Assembly: GCA_964023275.1 (NCBI GenBank)
Contig: OZ029914.1
Location: 17,134,049 to 17,198,048 of the forward strand
Reading direction: 5' to 3'
Origin: Norana najaformis
Lineage: Eukaryota; Annelida; Clitellata; Crassiclitellata; Hormogastridae
DNA: 64,000 nt
Shown here: piece by piece, positions 1 to 12,000 of the stretch
How the letters are laid out: the number at the start of each line of letters is the position of its first letter
Numbering within the stretch: position 1 is the stretch's first letter
Translations under genes and position numbers: made by a program
The notes under the pieces: generated by a model
Told to the model about the DNA's origin: nothing
Databases searched by the model: none
The model's input: the letters and a program-made list of their open reading frames with translations, nothing else

Positions 1-36
1 CTCGTTTATCTCGTCATTCATCTCACAAAGAGCTTC
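1..36 (-). CDS. DCTN1: DCTN1 exon 12, cut by the window edge
   Basis: Acceptor tgttacag then [12 protein letters not shown] in phase 0. It matches human EAMNEMNDELQE directly after the previous exon. The exon continues beyond base 1. Confidence 0.95.
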
Positions 37-3000
37 CTGTAACAAAAACAACGAATAATTTCTAATGAACGTCATTCGCTGTGAACACCCTTCTAAAGTA
101 ATTATAAGGTGCTTGTGCGTCACATGAGCGCAACGAAAATAGCTTTGTTAGAATGCTTAAGCAAGAGGTTCTTTTCTCGCTTCCTTCTGTCTGGCTATAA
201 AAAAACAGCGAAACTAGGCAAACAATATATAGTCTCTACTTCAGTTAGTGCAAAATAATATAATTAAATTAATTGGCTTTATCTGTTTCAACTTGCTTAC
301 CCACCGTAGCCTGACTACTGGTAGGCATATCCCTAAACTATCGGAATTCGGTCCAGCTTCTGTTTATGATTTTTTACTACGAATTCACTTGAAGCAAACG
401 ACGATTGATGCCTTGTGTATCATGCCTATCTGAGAATTCTTTTTGGGCATTGTTTATATGCATGTGTCTGTGCGATTGTGCGTTTCTATGAGCGTGCTAA
501 GTGAACATGTGCCATGAGTATGTTTAGTTTTAGAGAATACAGATGCCAATAAGCTCACGAGGTCCGCTTTCTCATCCTCCAATTTCTGGATGAGTTCTTC
601 CTGTTGCAGAGTCTTGTAGGTTAGCTGATCCACCATTTCTTCCGCCCCCTGAGCCGCATCCACCTGAGATGAAAAATTAAAATTAAATTAAACTTGGGAA
701 TTGTAGCTGTAATCGTAAATTTGTACAGCGTCTCTTTAAGATAAACTAATCAGAGGTGTTCACTATGCTAGCCTAAATGATGTTAAAGTTTATTAAGAAC
801 AAAAGTTCATAAGTAAGCAAGCAATGTTCAAATAACTAGTGACGTCAAAATAATGGCGGGCTCCCGCACAGCCGCATCTCCATCCAGTGTTTACAGATGT
901 CATCATGTTCGAGTTTTGTCATGTACTTATACAATTATATTGCCCTTCACGTTATTGACGTTATTTCTCTGGTAATTAGATTACAAAAACAGGCTAATGT
1001 TTGAAAGCATCGTAAACTTATGTAACCAAAAACACAGGAAGATACCAACTGTCTGGTAATAATCACAATTACAATGACCTTCGAGCAGATAATAATCTAG
1101 ACTCTTTTCAGTAGATTAAACTTTCTGGCCCAGGCGATAATCAACTGAGCGTTGACACAGAGAACAACATGCGAGCTCTAACCAAACTTGTGTCAACTGT
1201 TGGCAGAGAATGCTTTCCAGAGTATGCTTTATATATTAGATGTCAATGTTTGTAATATCTGCGTTTCACCTGTTCCTTGAGTTCCAGTACCTCTCACGTG
1301 TTTCTTGAGTTTCAGTACGTCTCACCTGTTCCTTGAGTTCCAGTACTTCCTCCTGCAACTGTGCAACATCTCTCTGCAATTTCTCTTTGTCTTTTCCCAG
1401 AGACATAGCATTAGCTTTAGCGGTATCCAACTCCTTCAGGATCTTCTGATGCTCCTGCTTCTCGTCGTTGTAATGGTCTCTAATTCTTCACAAAAACATA
1501 TTTGAAACCTATTTCAGAGGTAAGCATTTAACACTGAAACATATAGGGCAAAATATGTAGATATTTTGATAATCATTCAGAACAGCAATATAAATACATA
1601 ATTCAAACTAATAGGCAACAGGAGGAAAAGGCATAACCTTTGGAAAATTCAACGCAATGTTCTCTTTCAACTGTGCAGAGGTGAGATAGAGGCATGGCAA
1701 AAGTGTCCGATTTTAACACAAAATAAATAAAAGGAGGAGAACATGAATAGAAATTTTAAAAATTGCCGAAGAACATAATCTTAAAGAAGATCAAAATGTT
1801 AATTCATAACAAACAAATCAGTGCTTACTTGACGATTGCCTCTCTTAATCGTTCGTTTTGCTGCTCCAGATGTTTTACGTTGTAGTTGCTGATACCTAGC
1901 GGATCTAATTGTCAACAGTCTCACAATTACTACATGCAATGTACAGTAAGACAAGATAAGTAAACTTTGGTTAGACAAGAACTCATGTAACACTGGTCAA
2001 CAGCATAAATGTTTCAGAGATGAAATCAGTCAATTTTGAACAAACTTACTGTACTGAATAACAATGTGCCTCTTCAGCACCTATTATAACAGGTCCTTAA
2101 AAGGCCTCACACGAATATCCAGATGCATGAATACACACATGTAAGTTTGACGACATCAACATTATTCCTTGAATATGTGGTCTCGAAGATTTTTCGACTG
2201 AATCATTGAAACGAAAACAGAAGTCCAACAGAAGGACAGCCTTTCATTTGATCAATGCAGAACCGTCATTCATATGACACATAGGGCTTTGAAACCCAAA
2301 ACTTTGGATGAAGGGCTGATGCTTCAGCAACCAGCCGCCATGCCACCAAGGAGTAAAAAGGTCAAAAGAATATTAGGTTTCTAATATAGATGCAGCAATT
2401 AGTGAACTTACATATCGGCCAACATACAAGCTAGACCACTGTATTTTGGTAACCACAAACCGTATTTTGATAACCACAAAGAGGATTGCAATTCTTGGCT
2501 TATAGATTAGTAGAGACTTTGTAGATTAGCATAGTAATCGTAATCGTAATAGTAAGCTCGAGATTTCTAAAGTGTCCACTGAAACATCAGGTATATATAT
2601 GTATGTATGCTCGTTTTTATATATCCAAACATTCATATATCACCTTTGAAAATTTGTCTTATTCTTCAACCAGAACAGTTAGGATTCAAAGTGAAAGACT
2701 GTTACAGAACGTCTAGATGGTCCAACATATGAGAAAGCGCGCCGTGTTAAATACTTCGTGGTTGTTATTGCATAAGTGAATCTGTTAGTATATAATGTGA
2801 ATCTAAGTGAATCTAAAAACAGCTTTTATTTACTTTCAAAAGCGCTGTATTCACAAGCAACTGAAGCAACAACATATTAAACAGTTGTGCCGTACAACAT
2901 AGGAAAGAACAAATCAGGGCAAATATGATAAACTTAGATTACTTGATGTTTCCAAATCTTTCTTTATGATCTCCAGATTTTCGGTTAGCGCTTCCACCTT

Positions 3001-6000
3001 CTCCCTAAGATGATCCAGTTCCTGCTGCATGCTTTCACACTACAACACCAGTTTGCAAGTGTGTTTCATCAGCCTCACTAGAGCTCGAATTGGGCATGTT
3101 CACTGCCAACTACCTTATTGGTTGGATGGACATTATATTTGGCCAACTCCAACAATTTGCACCAGCTTTCGCGTGTATTGATGAATATTTACATTGCCTT
3201 TGAATATCATTTTCCGCTGAAATTTACCATGAAAAGTCTTTGTGAAGATCTAAAGAAAAATAATTGAAAGATGCATCAAAAGATAGGTCACACTACTGTC
3301 GAAAGGCATAGGTCTATAAAATATCTAATGGATATAAGCTAATGGATATTTCACTAAAATAAAACAAATTCTAGCATAAGAAATGACAGTTGACCTTTTC
3401 TTCCGCCATTTCCTTATCAAGGGTAACCATTTCAATCATTTCCTTTACATCCGTCGTCTCTTCTTTATATCGTTCGTACGCTTCTTGTATGTCATTAGCT
3501 TCCTATTTAAACAAGAGAAAAAACAGTTTCATATTTATCTAAACAATCAGAGCAACACTGCATTTAATAAATGTTTTATGCAATACGGCAAGGTATTGTA
3601 TTCTCTTATGATTGCATAACAAGGAATATCTATTCTGGGTGATTGTATGATTGCATATTTGGTAAGAAAGAAATAATACGTTAATACTACAATGTACCTA
3701 GTGTGATAAAAATATTTTCCGATTCATTTAGCTCTTTTATGCATTAATTTACGTCTCCTGACTAATTTAAATATATAGAAGCTAGAACTGAACTTGACAA
3801 CCTAAACACGGAATTTACAGATATAAGTGTATACTGTATATAACATGTATATATTGTCATCCAGTCATTTATAGCTAATAGTCAAGATGGCACACAGCAT
3901 CCACTTCATGCCTGAAGGTAGATGACAACTTTGACAGTGATTATTACCTTCTTAGATGCTTGTAGCTGCCTCTGAAGTTCCATTTGTGCCTCTTGCGTCT
4001 TAATCTTGTATTCCTGAAGCTGAAACACAATTTCAAAATCGTAAAAGGTTTCCTTATTTGTTATAATTTTGCAATTGCCCAGGAAGACAGAAATGCAGAA
4101 AACTTATTCTTCTCTGTAATCTGCAGTTCTAAATGAACACAGTTTAGTCAGTCGACAGTCTGCAAACTGTTTACTATATTTTAGACCTATTTGTATGTTA
4201 TTCGCGTTTACGTTAAAGCTTAGACAAGTGATTTCTACAGCGTCATTACCGTTAGCCTTGGTAACGAAATTTACATCCCTTTATCTGGCTTACGAAGTTG
4301 CTTATATCACCAGTGAAGGTGATACAACGACGTTTTCTGTTGCTTAAACTGGTCGAAACTCACAAAAGACGATGCCGCCCGTTTATTCATAACCACAAAG
4401 CTATGAATAATCAACTTGCTTCTTGAAGCTACAGTAATGAGAAAGAGGCAAAGAATCGTTTACACGTTTAACTTTATTCGTTTACACGTTTATCTTTATT
4501 CTATCATGCTTACCTGCTTCAGTTGTATCTTTACTCTTTCATATTGGACGAGTTGTTGTTTGTCATTTGCTCTTTTTACTCTGAGTGCCATCAGTTTCCC
4601 ATGAAGATCTTTAATCTCAAACTTCAATCTTTCTAATTCAGATTGCTGCTGACAAGATTTATAATCTATGCTCATTACCAGGGTGATAAAATTTGAAAAT
4701 AAACACTGCCTTTTGAGGCAAAAACATGATTCTAAAAATAATGCTAGCTCTGCTTGGTCATGATTGACGAATAGTGCACAAAAGTAATAATAGAAGACTA
4801 GCAATGAGTAACAATAACATGAACAACAAGAGTGAGAGGAAGGGTATTACAAACAATCAACGAAAACACTAACAACATTTATAATGCCACTGATAATAAC
4901 ACTAACAACATTGAAAATATATCAGCAATTAGCAAGACAAGATTGCACAAGCGACGGCAATGAAAATGCAATAACAATAACTATAACCAGTAAGAAAAGA
5001 CAGAAAATTAAGCAAAAGAATAAGGGAAAACAACAAAAACAAATAAAACGGCAGGCAAAAGATAGGCTGCCAAAATTAAAAAGCTAAAAATGCTTAAAAC
5101 AAATCCGTGGTTAATCGATCCTGATATTCAATATTGATATCAGCATGTTTTACTATTCTTAGTAATTGCGTAAGGTAAATATTATCTTAGAAATCAATAT
5201 GGAATCAACTCTGTTTAAACCTGTGGTATTGGCTGACCGACCGAGAAACCTTCTTCAATCGGTTCTGTTTTGACAAAAGTCGAGGCAGTAGCAGCACATT
5301 TGGTCTTGAAAAGCCCCGTGGTTATACTTTCGACACCCGAGGACGTTTGTCGAGTAGCGAAGGAATTTCTGGCCTTGGCAGATGAAGGGTCCAAAGACTC
5401 GGCAACTCCTAAACGAAAGTCACAATTTGAGTTACGGTTTGACTAGACAAGGAAAGTGATTCTTATACAGATCAGTAGAGTCATGGGTACAACGAATGTA
5501 ACGATCAGTACAAAGGAAAGATCAGAATTGCGTTATATGACACCTAAGTTTTACAGAAATATGCAAACTTAGTTTATTTTTTCTACAATTCTGCTAAGAC
5601 AAAACTCACCCCTATACCTAGCAAGAATTAAATGAACATCTATGAAACACAGCTAAGCCAAAACTACACCAAAACTCATGTAAGATGCTATTGCTAAAAA
5701 TTCAGTCTTGTAAATGTTAAAAGGAATTAGATGTCTCTGTTAGCGAGATATGTTGTCTTTTTGGTATCACTTTTGAATGCCTATCAATATTTTGTTTTGA
5801 AGGATTTTGAATATTTTGAACCGATTGTTACCTGTTCAATGAAAGGCTTCAATTCAATTCAAAATTCAATTCACTAATAAACAAAACTAAATGAGAAACA
5901 TGATAAAGACTAATTCAACTGAGGAAGCGGTAAGATTAAACAGATCAGCAACTTGAGTGAAAGTCATAATGAAATGATATTAACGTAACGTTTTAGGCTA

Positions 6001-9000
6001 TAAAAGCAGCAATTTACAAAATATCTGTATATATAAAGAGCCAATACTCCAATGCTAATACTTCTAAATCGAATTGCTTGAGAACATGAACAGCATAAGG
6101 TTTAGAAGTATTAGGTTGTTATATTTGCCGTTTTGCATGTGCAATATGTATTGTGCTGCCGTTAAAACTCATTTATGAGCCGTACAATTTTTACATTGAT
6201 ATCAAAATATTCGTCAGCCATCAAACGTACAGCACCTAGTCGTTCAAAACGAAGGTATAATCCATTAGATGATTTGAAGCCCTGTGAAAAACTTACTAAC
6301 TTTCTTATAGGCGGACTCAAATATCTGCACAGCATATAATAGTTATTCGAGGTAATAGATAGTAGGCCTAGATTCAGATTTATATTATTCGAATTGACAG
6401 ACAAAAGAAATGGTCTTCTTTTATAATAAAGAAGTAAATAACTAGTCTTACCCGACAAATGAGCTGAATACATCGCTAGTGTAACAACAAGAAAAGATAA
6501 AAGTTTAAAATCAAACACAATGTAAAAGGCCAAATAATAACTGTAACCATTGATTAACAGTAGATTGTGCCAGTATTTCGAACGGCATTAGGTGGCATAA
6601 TTTAAGCTGCATTTTATTCTTTAAAATAAAATTTTCATTACTTTTAAATGGTGTTCTTAGCAACACCGTTGCCCCATAACATAAAAGAAACAGTTGCGAG
6701 AAAATAAAAACAGTTCATTAAATGAAAATAAAATACCAACATTTATAGTATCATGTCTCTAAAAGTGCGACTGCATTGAGAAGTATTGTAGCTTTACGAT
6801 ATCGCATATACAAATTATCGATTAGGCCTGCAAAGGCAATTGTAATTACAATACCTAATACAGTTGCTTAATCCAACAGTTAACAGATTTCTTACTTTCT
6901 CTGGCAGTCGGAGGTTTTAGAAGTGACGTAAAGGGACGAGGTTGTTCTTTTTTGATATTCTTATCCACGTTTACGAGATTGTCGTTCGTATCATCATCGG
7001 CACAAACAGTTGGGGACACATGAGCACTTTTGGCCGATATGTTGGGTTTATGATCGCTGCCCTCTTCGACCTCGTCTCCCACAACATGGAGCTGCACGGC
7101 AACATTTATTCAATTCATTCTCTGATTCATAAAGAAAACGATCCGCGAATTTATTGTACTGGTAAATTTCTTTAGCGCCACTTACACAAAAACTACTTAG
7201 ACGCGCTCTCAGCATGAGATTCGTGTGGAAATAAGGGACTCTTTAAAACATGATCAGTATTAAAACTTCCTCTTGTCCAGTCGTTTGTCAAGCTGCCTGT
7301 ACTAAAACATTCATGCAAAATGATTTCCAGGAAGAGATCAAATTACAAATTTACTTAGGACACGATTATTAGAACCAAATGAACAAAAACGTGATTTCAA
7401 GGCAACTATTCCTTAGCTAGACCCATCAACAAAGAACAGAACATTGTGGAATGAGACTGGAGCATCTTCCAGCTGGGGTAGAGACCCGGCAACAGCAACC
7501 AGAAGATTTTGGGTTTCATGGCTTGACAACGAATGCCCAGTTCAGACATCGTGCAAACTGCAAAGCAGCATGAAAGATCATTGCCTTCGCAATCAATAAA
7601 CACAAGAATAATAAGACAAATGGCGACCAGCAGAATCTAAACATCTTCCACTGAAAAAGTTTTTGAACATGGTTAAAAGGAAATACAATTAATACATTGT
7701 ATAAGTTACATGTATAACTAAAAGTTGTCCTCCTACATGTAATGTGGATGGACCCTAACTCTGATTGGTACGCAGGCAATGATAAACAAAATTTAGAATT
7801 AATTGATAGACCAATGGACAGATATAAAAAATAGTGCAGATTGGAAGAGAATATTAGAAGACAGTTGTAATTGTAATCTGACATTTATAAAGCGCCACTT
7901 CAAGAATAGACTCATCAGAAGCGCTCCCGACCCGAACCAGTGAGACCACTGGCAAATAGTACAGACTTCAGGCGCTTGCGAAACTGCGGAAGAGACAAAC
8001 TGAGGAATACTAGCCGAAGCTCTCGGGAAAGGCGATTCCAGCTATTGGGTCCAACATAGGCAAAGCTTCTAGACTGCGCTGTAGCAGTGCGCATACGAGG
8101 GACAGTCAGAAGTCCAAGGGAGGCCGACCGGAGAGTGCTACGGCCTGGAACCAAGGAGACCGAAATGCAGAAGTTATTGCTAATGCAGTTGGCGTTAATG
8201 CGACAGAAACGTGCATTTGTTACTAACATTGTCCCAAGCTTCTACCTGAGACTGTCTGACAAACAGGCCGTGGTTTTCCCTGCAGGTGAAGTAGCAAATG
8301 CCTTGGACGGTTCCATTATTTTTGCCTTTCGGTTCATCGAGAATGATTCCAAGCCATTTGCCAGAACCTTCACAAAACAACGTTCAAATATTAACTACAA
8401 TTCAAAGAGACTAACTATAACTAAACATTTATCATCGTTATGTTATCCTGTATAACTCAAAACATTATAAAGTAACGACATTTATTCATAATGAATATTT
8501 ATTCGTTATACACAAATGTCTGTGTATAATATAGATATTTAACTCTTAAGTTTTTTGTCACGTGTAAACTATGTCTGATGATCCAGATTTACTCGTGCTA
8601 CTGAAACGACAACTAGAATTATCAAACCCGCTGTCAAACAACAGTTGATAGCGAGCAAACATAGGAATGCTCTAACTTATTCACTGGAGTTTAATCAAAT
8701 CAAATCCGCAGCCGCCTTGTTGCTGCGTCAGTTTCGGTGCCACGTAAAAATTTGGGAAGTTCACAGAAACTAGACACTAGTATCACGCAGTAAGTTACAG
8801 AACGGCGCCTCCGAGATCTTCCTAGTTAGCATATATAAAAGTCCACTTACTTGCTCGTATACATAGAACATCTAGGCATCTTGTTATTAGAAGCAACTAA
8901 CCTTTAGAAAACTGTGTGCTTCCGACAAAAGCCACTGTTCCAAGAAGACATTTGCCAAGCAGTTCAACCCTTGACCCAACTTTTATTAATCGGGAATCGG

Positions 9001-9004
9001 CCAT
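1..9004 (-). CDS. DCTN1: Dynactin subunit 1 (p150-Glued), N-terminal part, 12 coding exons
   Basis: Dynactin's largest subunit tethers dynein and cargo to microtubules; it acts on cytoplasmic microtubules and at the centrosome. Exons, in transcription order: 9004-8902, 8367-8246, 7091-6896, 5408-5221, 4648-4514, 4019-3948, 3502-3395, 3039-2943, 1895-1829, 1485-1326, 663-559, 36-1 (runs off the window). Every internal boundary is GT/AG, phases match at every join, and the lengths sum to 1,389 nt = 463 codons with no stop. Residues ~1-75 form the CAP-Gly domain ([32 protein letters not shown]). Residues ~76-203 are a linker rich in acidic, Ser/Thr and basic residues. From ~204 the coiled coil matches DCTN1 block by block ([42 protein letters not shown]). 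The remaining C-terminal half lies beyond base 1. Identification rests on remembered family sequence. Confidence 0.96.
559..663 (-). CDS. DCTN1: DCTN1 exon 11 (coiled coil, [10 protein letters not shown])
   Basis: 35 codons, phase 0 to 0: [19 protein letters not shown] through EDEKADL. Human DCTN1 has VDAALGAEEMVEMLTDRNL here. Acceptor catctcag, donor CTC/gtgagc. Confidence 0.96.
690..850 (-). repeat. LINE/SINE-like 3' end in DCTN1 intron
   Basis: The sequence GTAATCGTAAATTTGTACAG followed by a GATAAACTAATCAGAGG block matches 54,525-54,590 and, more loosely, 55,655-55,705. It is an old minus-oriented retroelement 3' end with an ATTAC-type tail. The right edge is uncertain. Confidence 0.5.
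1267..1346 (-). repeat. Three tandem 28-bp copies of an exon end plus splice donor
   Basis: Copies at 1323-1346, 1295-1318 and 1267-1290 repeat the last coding bases of DCTN1 exon 10 together with its donor. The copy at 1323-1346 is the real exon end. The copy at 1267 keeps both the exon-like sequence and a GTGA donor; the middle copy has diverged. Because 28 is not a multiple of 3, use of the distal donor would shift the frame. Confidence 0.85.
1326..1485 (-). CDS. DCTN1: DCTN1 exon 10 (coiled coil)
   Basis: 160 nt, phase 2 in, 0 out. Encodes [19 protein letters not shown] through LEELKEQ-type residues (…[10 protein letters not shown]). It aligns with human [21 protein letters not shown] through TIDELKEQ. 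The last ~21 coding bases plus the donor are repeated twice more in the intron that follows (see the repeat entry at 1267-1346). Confidence 0.94.
1829..1895 (-). CDS. DCTN1: DCTN1 exon 9 (coiled coil)
   Basis: 67 nt, phase 1 in, 2 out. Encodes [19 protein letters not shown] then IV, aligned to human [20 protein letters not shown]. Acceptor gctag before GTATC, donor TCAA/gtaagc. Confidence 0.93.
2943..3039 (-). CDS. DCTN1: DCTN1 exon 8 (coiled coil)
   Basis: 97 nt, phase 0 in, 1 out. Encodes [18 protein letters not shown] then [14 protein letters not shown], aligned to human [29 protein letters not shown]. Donor TCAA/gtaatc. Confidence 0.94.
3395..3502 (-). CDS. DCTN1: DCTN1 exon 7 (coiled coil, [10 protein letters not shown])
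   Basis: 36 codons, phase 0 to 0, from [15 protein letters not shown] to [11 protein letters not shown]. The TLDKEMAEE signature is one of the best conserved stretches of p150-Glued. Acceptor aaatag, donor AAG/gtcaac, a weaker donor than its neighbours. Confidence 0.96.
3948..4019 (-). CDS. DCTN1: DCTN1 exon 6 (coiled coil)
   Basis: 24 codons, phase 0 to 0: [20 protein letters not shown] followed by ASKK. Aligns with human [20 protein letters not shown]. Acceptor gtttcag, donor AAG/gtaata. Confidence 0.94.
4514..4648 (-). CDS. DCTN1: DCTN1 exon 5 (coiled-coil start)
   Basis: 45 codons, phase 0 to 0: [19 protein letters not shown] through KIQLKQ. It matches the opening of the p150 coiled coil (human [23 protein letters not shown] region), including the conserved LKRA-DK and KIQL-Q segments. 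Donor CAG/gtaagc. Confidence 0.95.
5221..5408 (-). CDS. DCTN1: DCTN1 exon 4 (Ser/Thr-rich linker)
   Basis: The acceptor cgtttag at 5409 and donor CCACAG/gttta at 5220 bound a 188-nt open segment, phase 1 in and 0 out. The product is Ser/Thr/Ala-rich ([26 protein letters not shown]) with no known fold. It fits the disordered linker preceding the coiled coil. Position and exact phase fit support it more than sequence similarity does. Confidence 0.8.
5600..6895. other. DCTN1 intron, no recognised feature
   Basis: AT-rich intronic sequence. A 123-codon open frame on the minus strand at 6162-6533 has no recognised motif and no conserved splice context, so I do not call it a gene. Confidence 0.6.
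6896..7091 (-). CDS. DCTN1: DCTN1 exon 3 (acidic linker)
   Basis: The acceptor is ccgtgcag before CTC. It encodes [13 protein letters not shown]... ending near PPTARE, and the donor is GAAA/gtaaga. Phases are 0 in and 1 out. It corresponds to the poorly conserved Ser/Pro/charged linker after the CAP-Gly domain. Confidence 0.85.
7865..8235 (-). mobile_element. LINE-A 3' end (truncated non-LTR retrotransposon)
   Basis: The minus strand reads the C-terminal tail of a LINE reverse-transcriptase protein ([42 protein letters not shown]). This is the motif order common to CR1/L2/Jockey-like ORF2 ends. A short 3' UTR follows, ending GTGGCGCTTTATAAATGTC and ATTACAATTACAA. It is 5'-truncated, as is usual. 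It lies in the DCTN1 intron just after the CAP-Gly exon and is the uninterrupted equivalent of the copy split at 18.2/20.6 kb. Confidence 0.85.
8246..8367 (-). CDS. DCTN1: DCTN1 exon 2 (CAP-Gly core with GKNNG motif)
   Basis: Encodes [28 protein letters not shown] and HGLFVRQSQ. The GKNNG loop replaces the usual GKNDG and forms the pocket that binds C-terminal EEY/F-type tails of tubulin and EB1 in this family. It starts with two bases completing a Gly codon and ends in phase 0 (CAG/gtaga). A LINE-A 3' end begins within about 25 bp downstream of the donor. Confidence 0.95.
8902..9004 (-). CDS. DCTN1: DCTN1 coding exon 1 (start codon, first half of CAP-Gly)
   Basis: Encodes [19 protein letters not shown]... 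through [13 protein letters not shown] plus one base. The GSRVELLGK and GTVAFVG blocks are the opening strands of the CAP-Gly fold and match the fly Glued N terminus in layout. The donor at 8901-8902 reads AAAG/gttagt. A pyrimidine-rich acceptor ending in AG lies at 9016, 11 bases before the ATG, so an upstream non-coding 5' exon is likely; I could not place it. Confidence 0.93.
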
Positions 9005-9015
9005 TAGTAGCGGTT

Positions 9016-12000
9016 CTAAAAATCGAAAGAATTAGAGATGTTTCAATCAACAGTAACATTTTTGCCGAACCACAAGCTATAGATCTACTGTAGATCTACT
9101 TACAAATGCAAAGTGAGATTTATAGTTAAGGTTTCAATTGACATTTGTCAGTGGTGAGAAACTGACGCCACTAGAAGCGTGTACTCGATGACGTAACTAC
9201 TATAGCAATCACTTGAACACGAACTTTCAACCGTAGCCGAGGATCGTGCAATTCGCATTAAAGGGTAAAAAATAAGGTGTCCGTTTAGAATAAAGAAGCA
9301 AATAGGAATAGGAAGTATTACCTAACAGTTGAGATGAAAACATTTACTTTCACAACGTTGGATTTAGAAAAAAAAACAGCTTTCTCAGGTGGATATACGT
9401 AGACAAGAATAAAGGTGTGGATATACGTGGAGAAAACACACCTGAGATCAATATGCGTGATAAGTTTACCTTTCTAAGTCGGACATACGTGAAAAAAATA
9501 CCTGATTGAGGTGTATATACGTGGATAATAGGCCTAAGGCTTTCTCCACAAGAATTCCATTTTCACGAATCTTACCATAGTCATGCCAGTTCCTGAAGGA
9601 AAGTACATTCCTGTCGAATGGAAAGAATGCAGTGAATAACGCAGAGGTTAGTCAGTTATTCAGACAATGAATATAGTGTCTGTTAGTACCTTACAAAAGC
9701 GTTGTACGTATGCTCAGTGTGAATTGCACATCTACGCAGGTTATATCACGCAGATAAAGCCAGGAGTGTCTAACTCCTGGTGTTTAGAATGCGTCTTCAA
9801 CAACATACAAAAGTTGTATGCAACATAGAATTAATGTTGAATGCTTGTGCGTGTACACTTCCAAACAGTAAGGCCATCGGGACACTCCCCGTCTGAGCTA
9901 AAGTTAGTTCAGAGTGGCAAACTTAATCTACAAAGTTAAAGCTAAATGCAGAAAGTGTACAGCATTTACGAAAGACGATGAAAACTTAATAGAATGAGCA
10001 AACTTCTAATCTGATTTTTGTTAGTTTCTGTAGCGTCGTTGTAAAAATGCAAAAAATCAAACGATGGCTTAAAAGTAGACAGATGCAAATGCTATATACG
10101 CTTTGCCCTGAACTCTAGGCCAGGATTTAATACAATACAATACAATACAACTTATATTTATAACGCGCCTTAATAAAACAATGTCTTACTCAAAGGACAC
10201 GTTACAACATAAATACGCCAGCCTGTGATGTTAAATGTCATTAAGAGCAAAAATTTTCGTCGATTAGCGGGCAATGCTGAGGTCACCAGGAATGTCACCC
10301 GTAAGCTGACTCGCGCACACACGCTGACCCCAACCAACATGATTCCATCCTCAGTTGACAGATGACAACGAGTTCAGCGTCAAGGTCGTTCAGCAACGAC
10401 GGGCAATGATCACCACCGTCCCAACGCCGCCCTTCGCAGATGGTAGAGTACGCGGCATCCGGGCATAACTTGAACCACCAGGTCGATCCGTGTCGGACAG
10501 GTATTCCGTTGATGGTAGAACCGCTTTCTGACAGACGCATGAAACAATTCCGAAGCCTTCCATCGCCTTTCGACGGCATGAGCCATGGTCGAGAGAGTCT
10601 GAACCTGACATCCATTGAATACATAATGAACTGTTCCAACGATAGAGGCGCCAATCACGAGCGCGAAAAAACCGTCCGAAACTGAAAATCCACGGCGAAT
10701 TCATCTAAATGACACCGGAACGCCAACTCGATCACAATAGAAGCGTCCGAACACGACAGAATTCCGAACATGTTTCGCTTTTAGACGAAATTTAAGCCAA
10801 AATGACAGGCGGCGGAAAACACGGCCACATCATGGTCGCCGGGAGTGAACTCCCCTTAACCAATTAACTGATCTGAAGTAGGTGTCCTTAGTCGGGGACA
10901 ACACGCGGTGTTCAGTCGTGGCACTAAGAACATTCGGAATTTTCTATTGTTTTATATGAAGTGCCATATAAGTTGACAGATACAATACAATACAATAATC
11001 AACATCATAAAACCTATCCAGAACAACGGAACTATTGACTTTTGATCTCACCCATGGATATCTGTCAAAGGTAGATCTGTGGCATATTTGCTAATGCGCA
11101 TGTCTTTCACCTATACTTATGGAAATCGAATCCCGGTTGCGTCAGGTGAAACTGAAAATATGATGTATAATGAAGGTTGTCCTGTTGGACGATTGCTATT
11201 GTCGTATTTCTGCTTCACCCGAAAGACCGTGCAACCCCAAGACCACGCCTCTTATTAATATTTTTACAGAGACGTGTACTAATGATGGATTAGTTTTAAT
11301 TTTCCTCACCCTAACTTATCGTATCGCACGTTGCCTTACCTTACCTTACCATAATCCGACCAATATGAGAATCACAACTTAACATACTTGATAGGGTAAC
11401 CCCCAATATTGTCATCCTGATATCCTGGTTAAACAGGGAATCACAATAGGTAAAATTATTTGCTGGTTTCTCATCCTTGGCCGGTGAATTATCATTTTAC
11501 ATGTCTTTTTATGATTAAGTTTTAAGTTACACGTAGCCGCCCAAAGGGTAACACGAGTAATTTGATTTCCATTTTTGAGTGGAAATCAAGTGATTTTTTG
11601 AATATTATGTGTTAAATTGTCACATTTATTTGAAGTCTTGTTTGTATGTGTTTGATATTGGCTGTTTGAGAATTTTGCTTTTTACAGATGGCATAAGTTC
11701 GCATATAAATTATTGAAAAGAAATAGGATAATCTTGCTTTAGCCATAGATAAAAGAGTTATAATACTTGACTATGTTTGATATTGTAAGTGTATTGTTTA
11801 AAATATATTATGTTTGAAAAGGTTCTCATGTATTATTATAATAAAAATGAGTGATTATCTAGACCTCTCTCTCTCTCTCTCCTTCTCGCTGTAATTAACG
11901 GGATTGTCTAGTGATTGTCTCGCCCGATGCTTAGGTTTAATGAACTATCAATGAAATATCATCTCTATAGCTGAAAGATTCAATAATCTCCTAAAATTTT

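Noticed and set aside
6162-6533. 123-codon minus ORF in a DCTN1 intron, possible extra exon
   Set aside because: No similarity, ordinary AT-rich codon content, and no splice pair matching the phase of the flanking exons.
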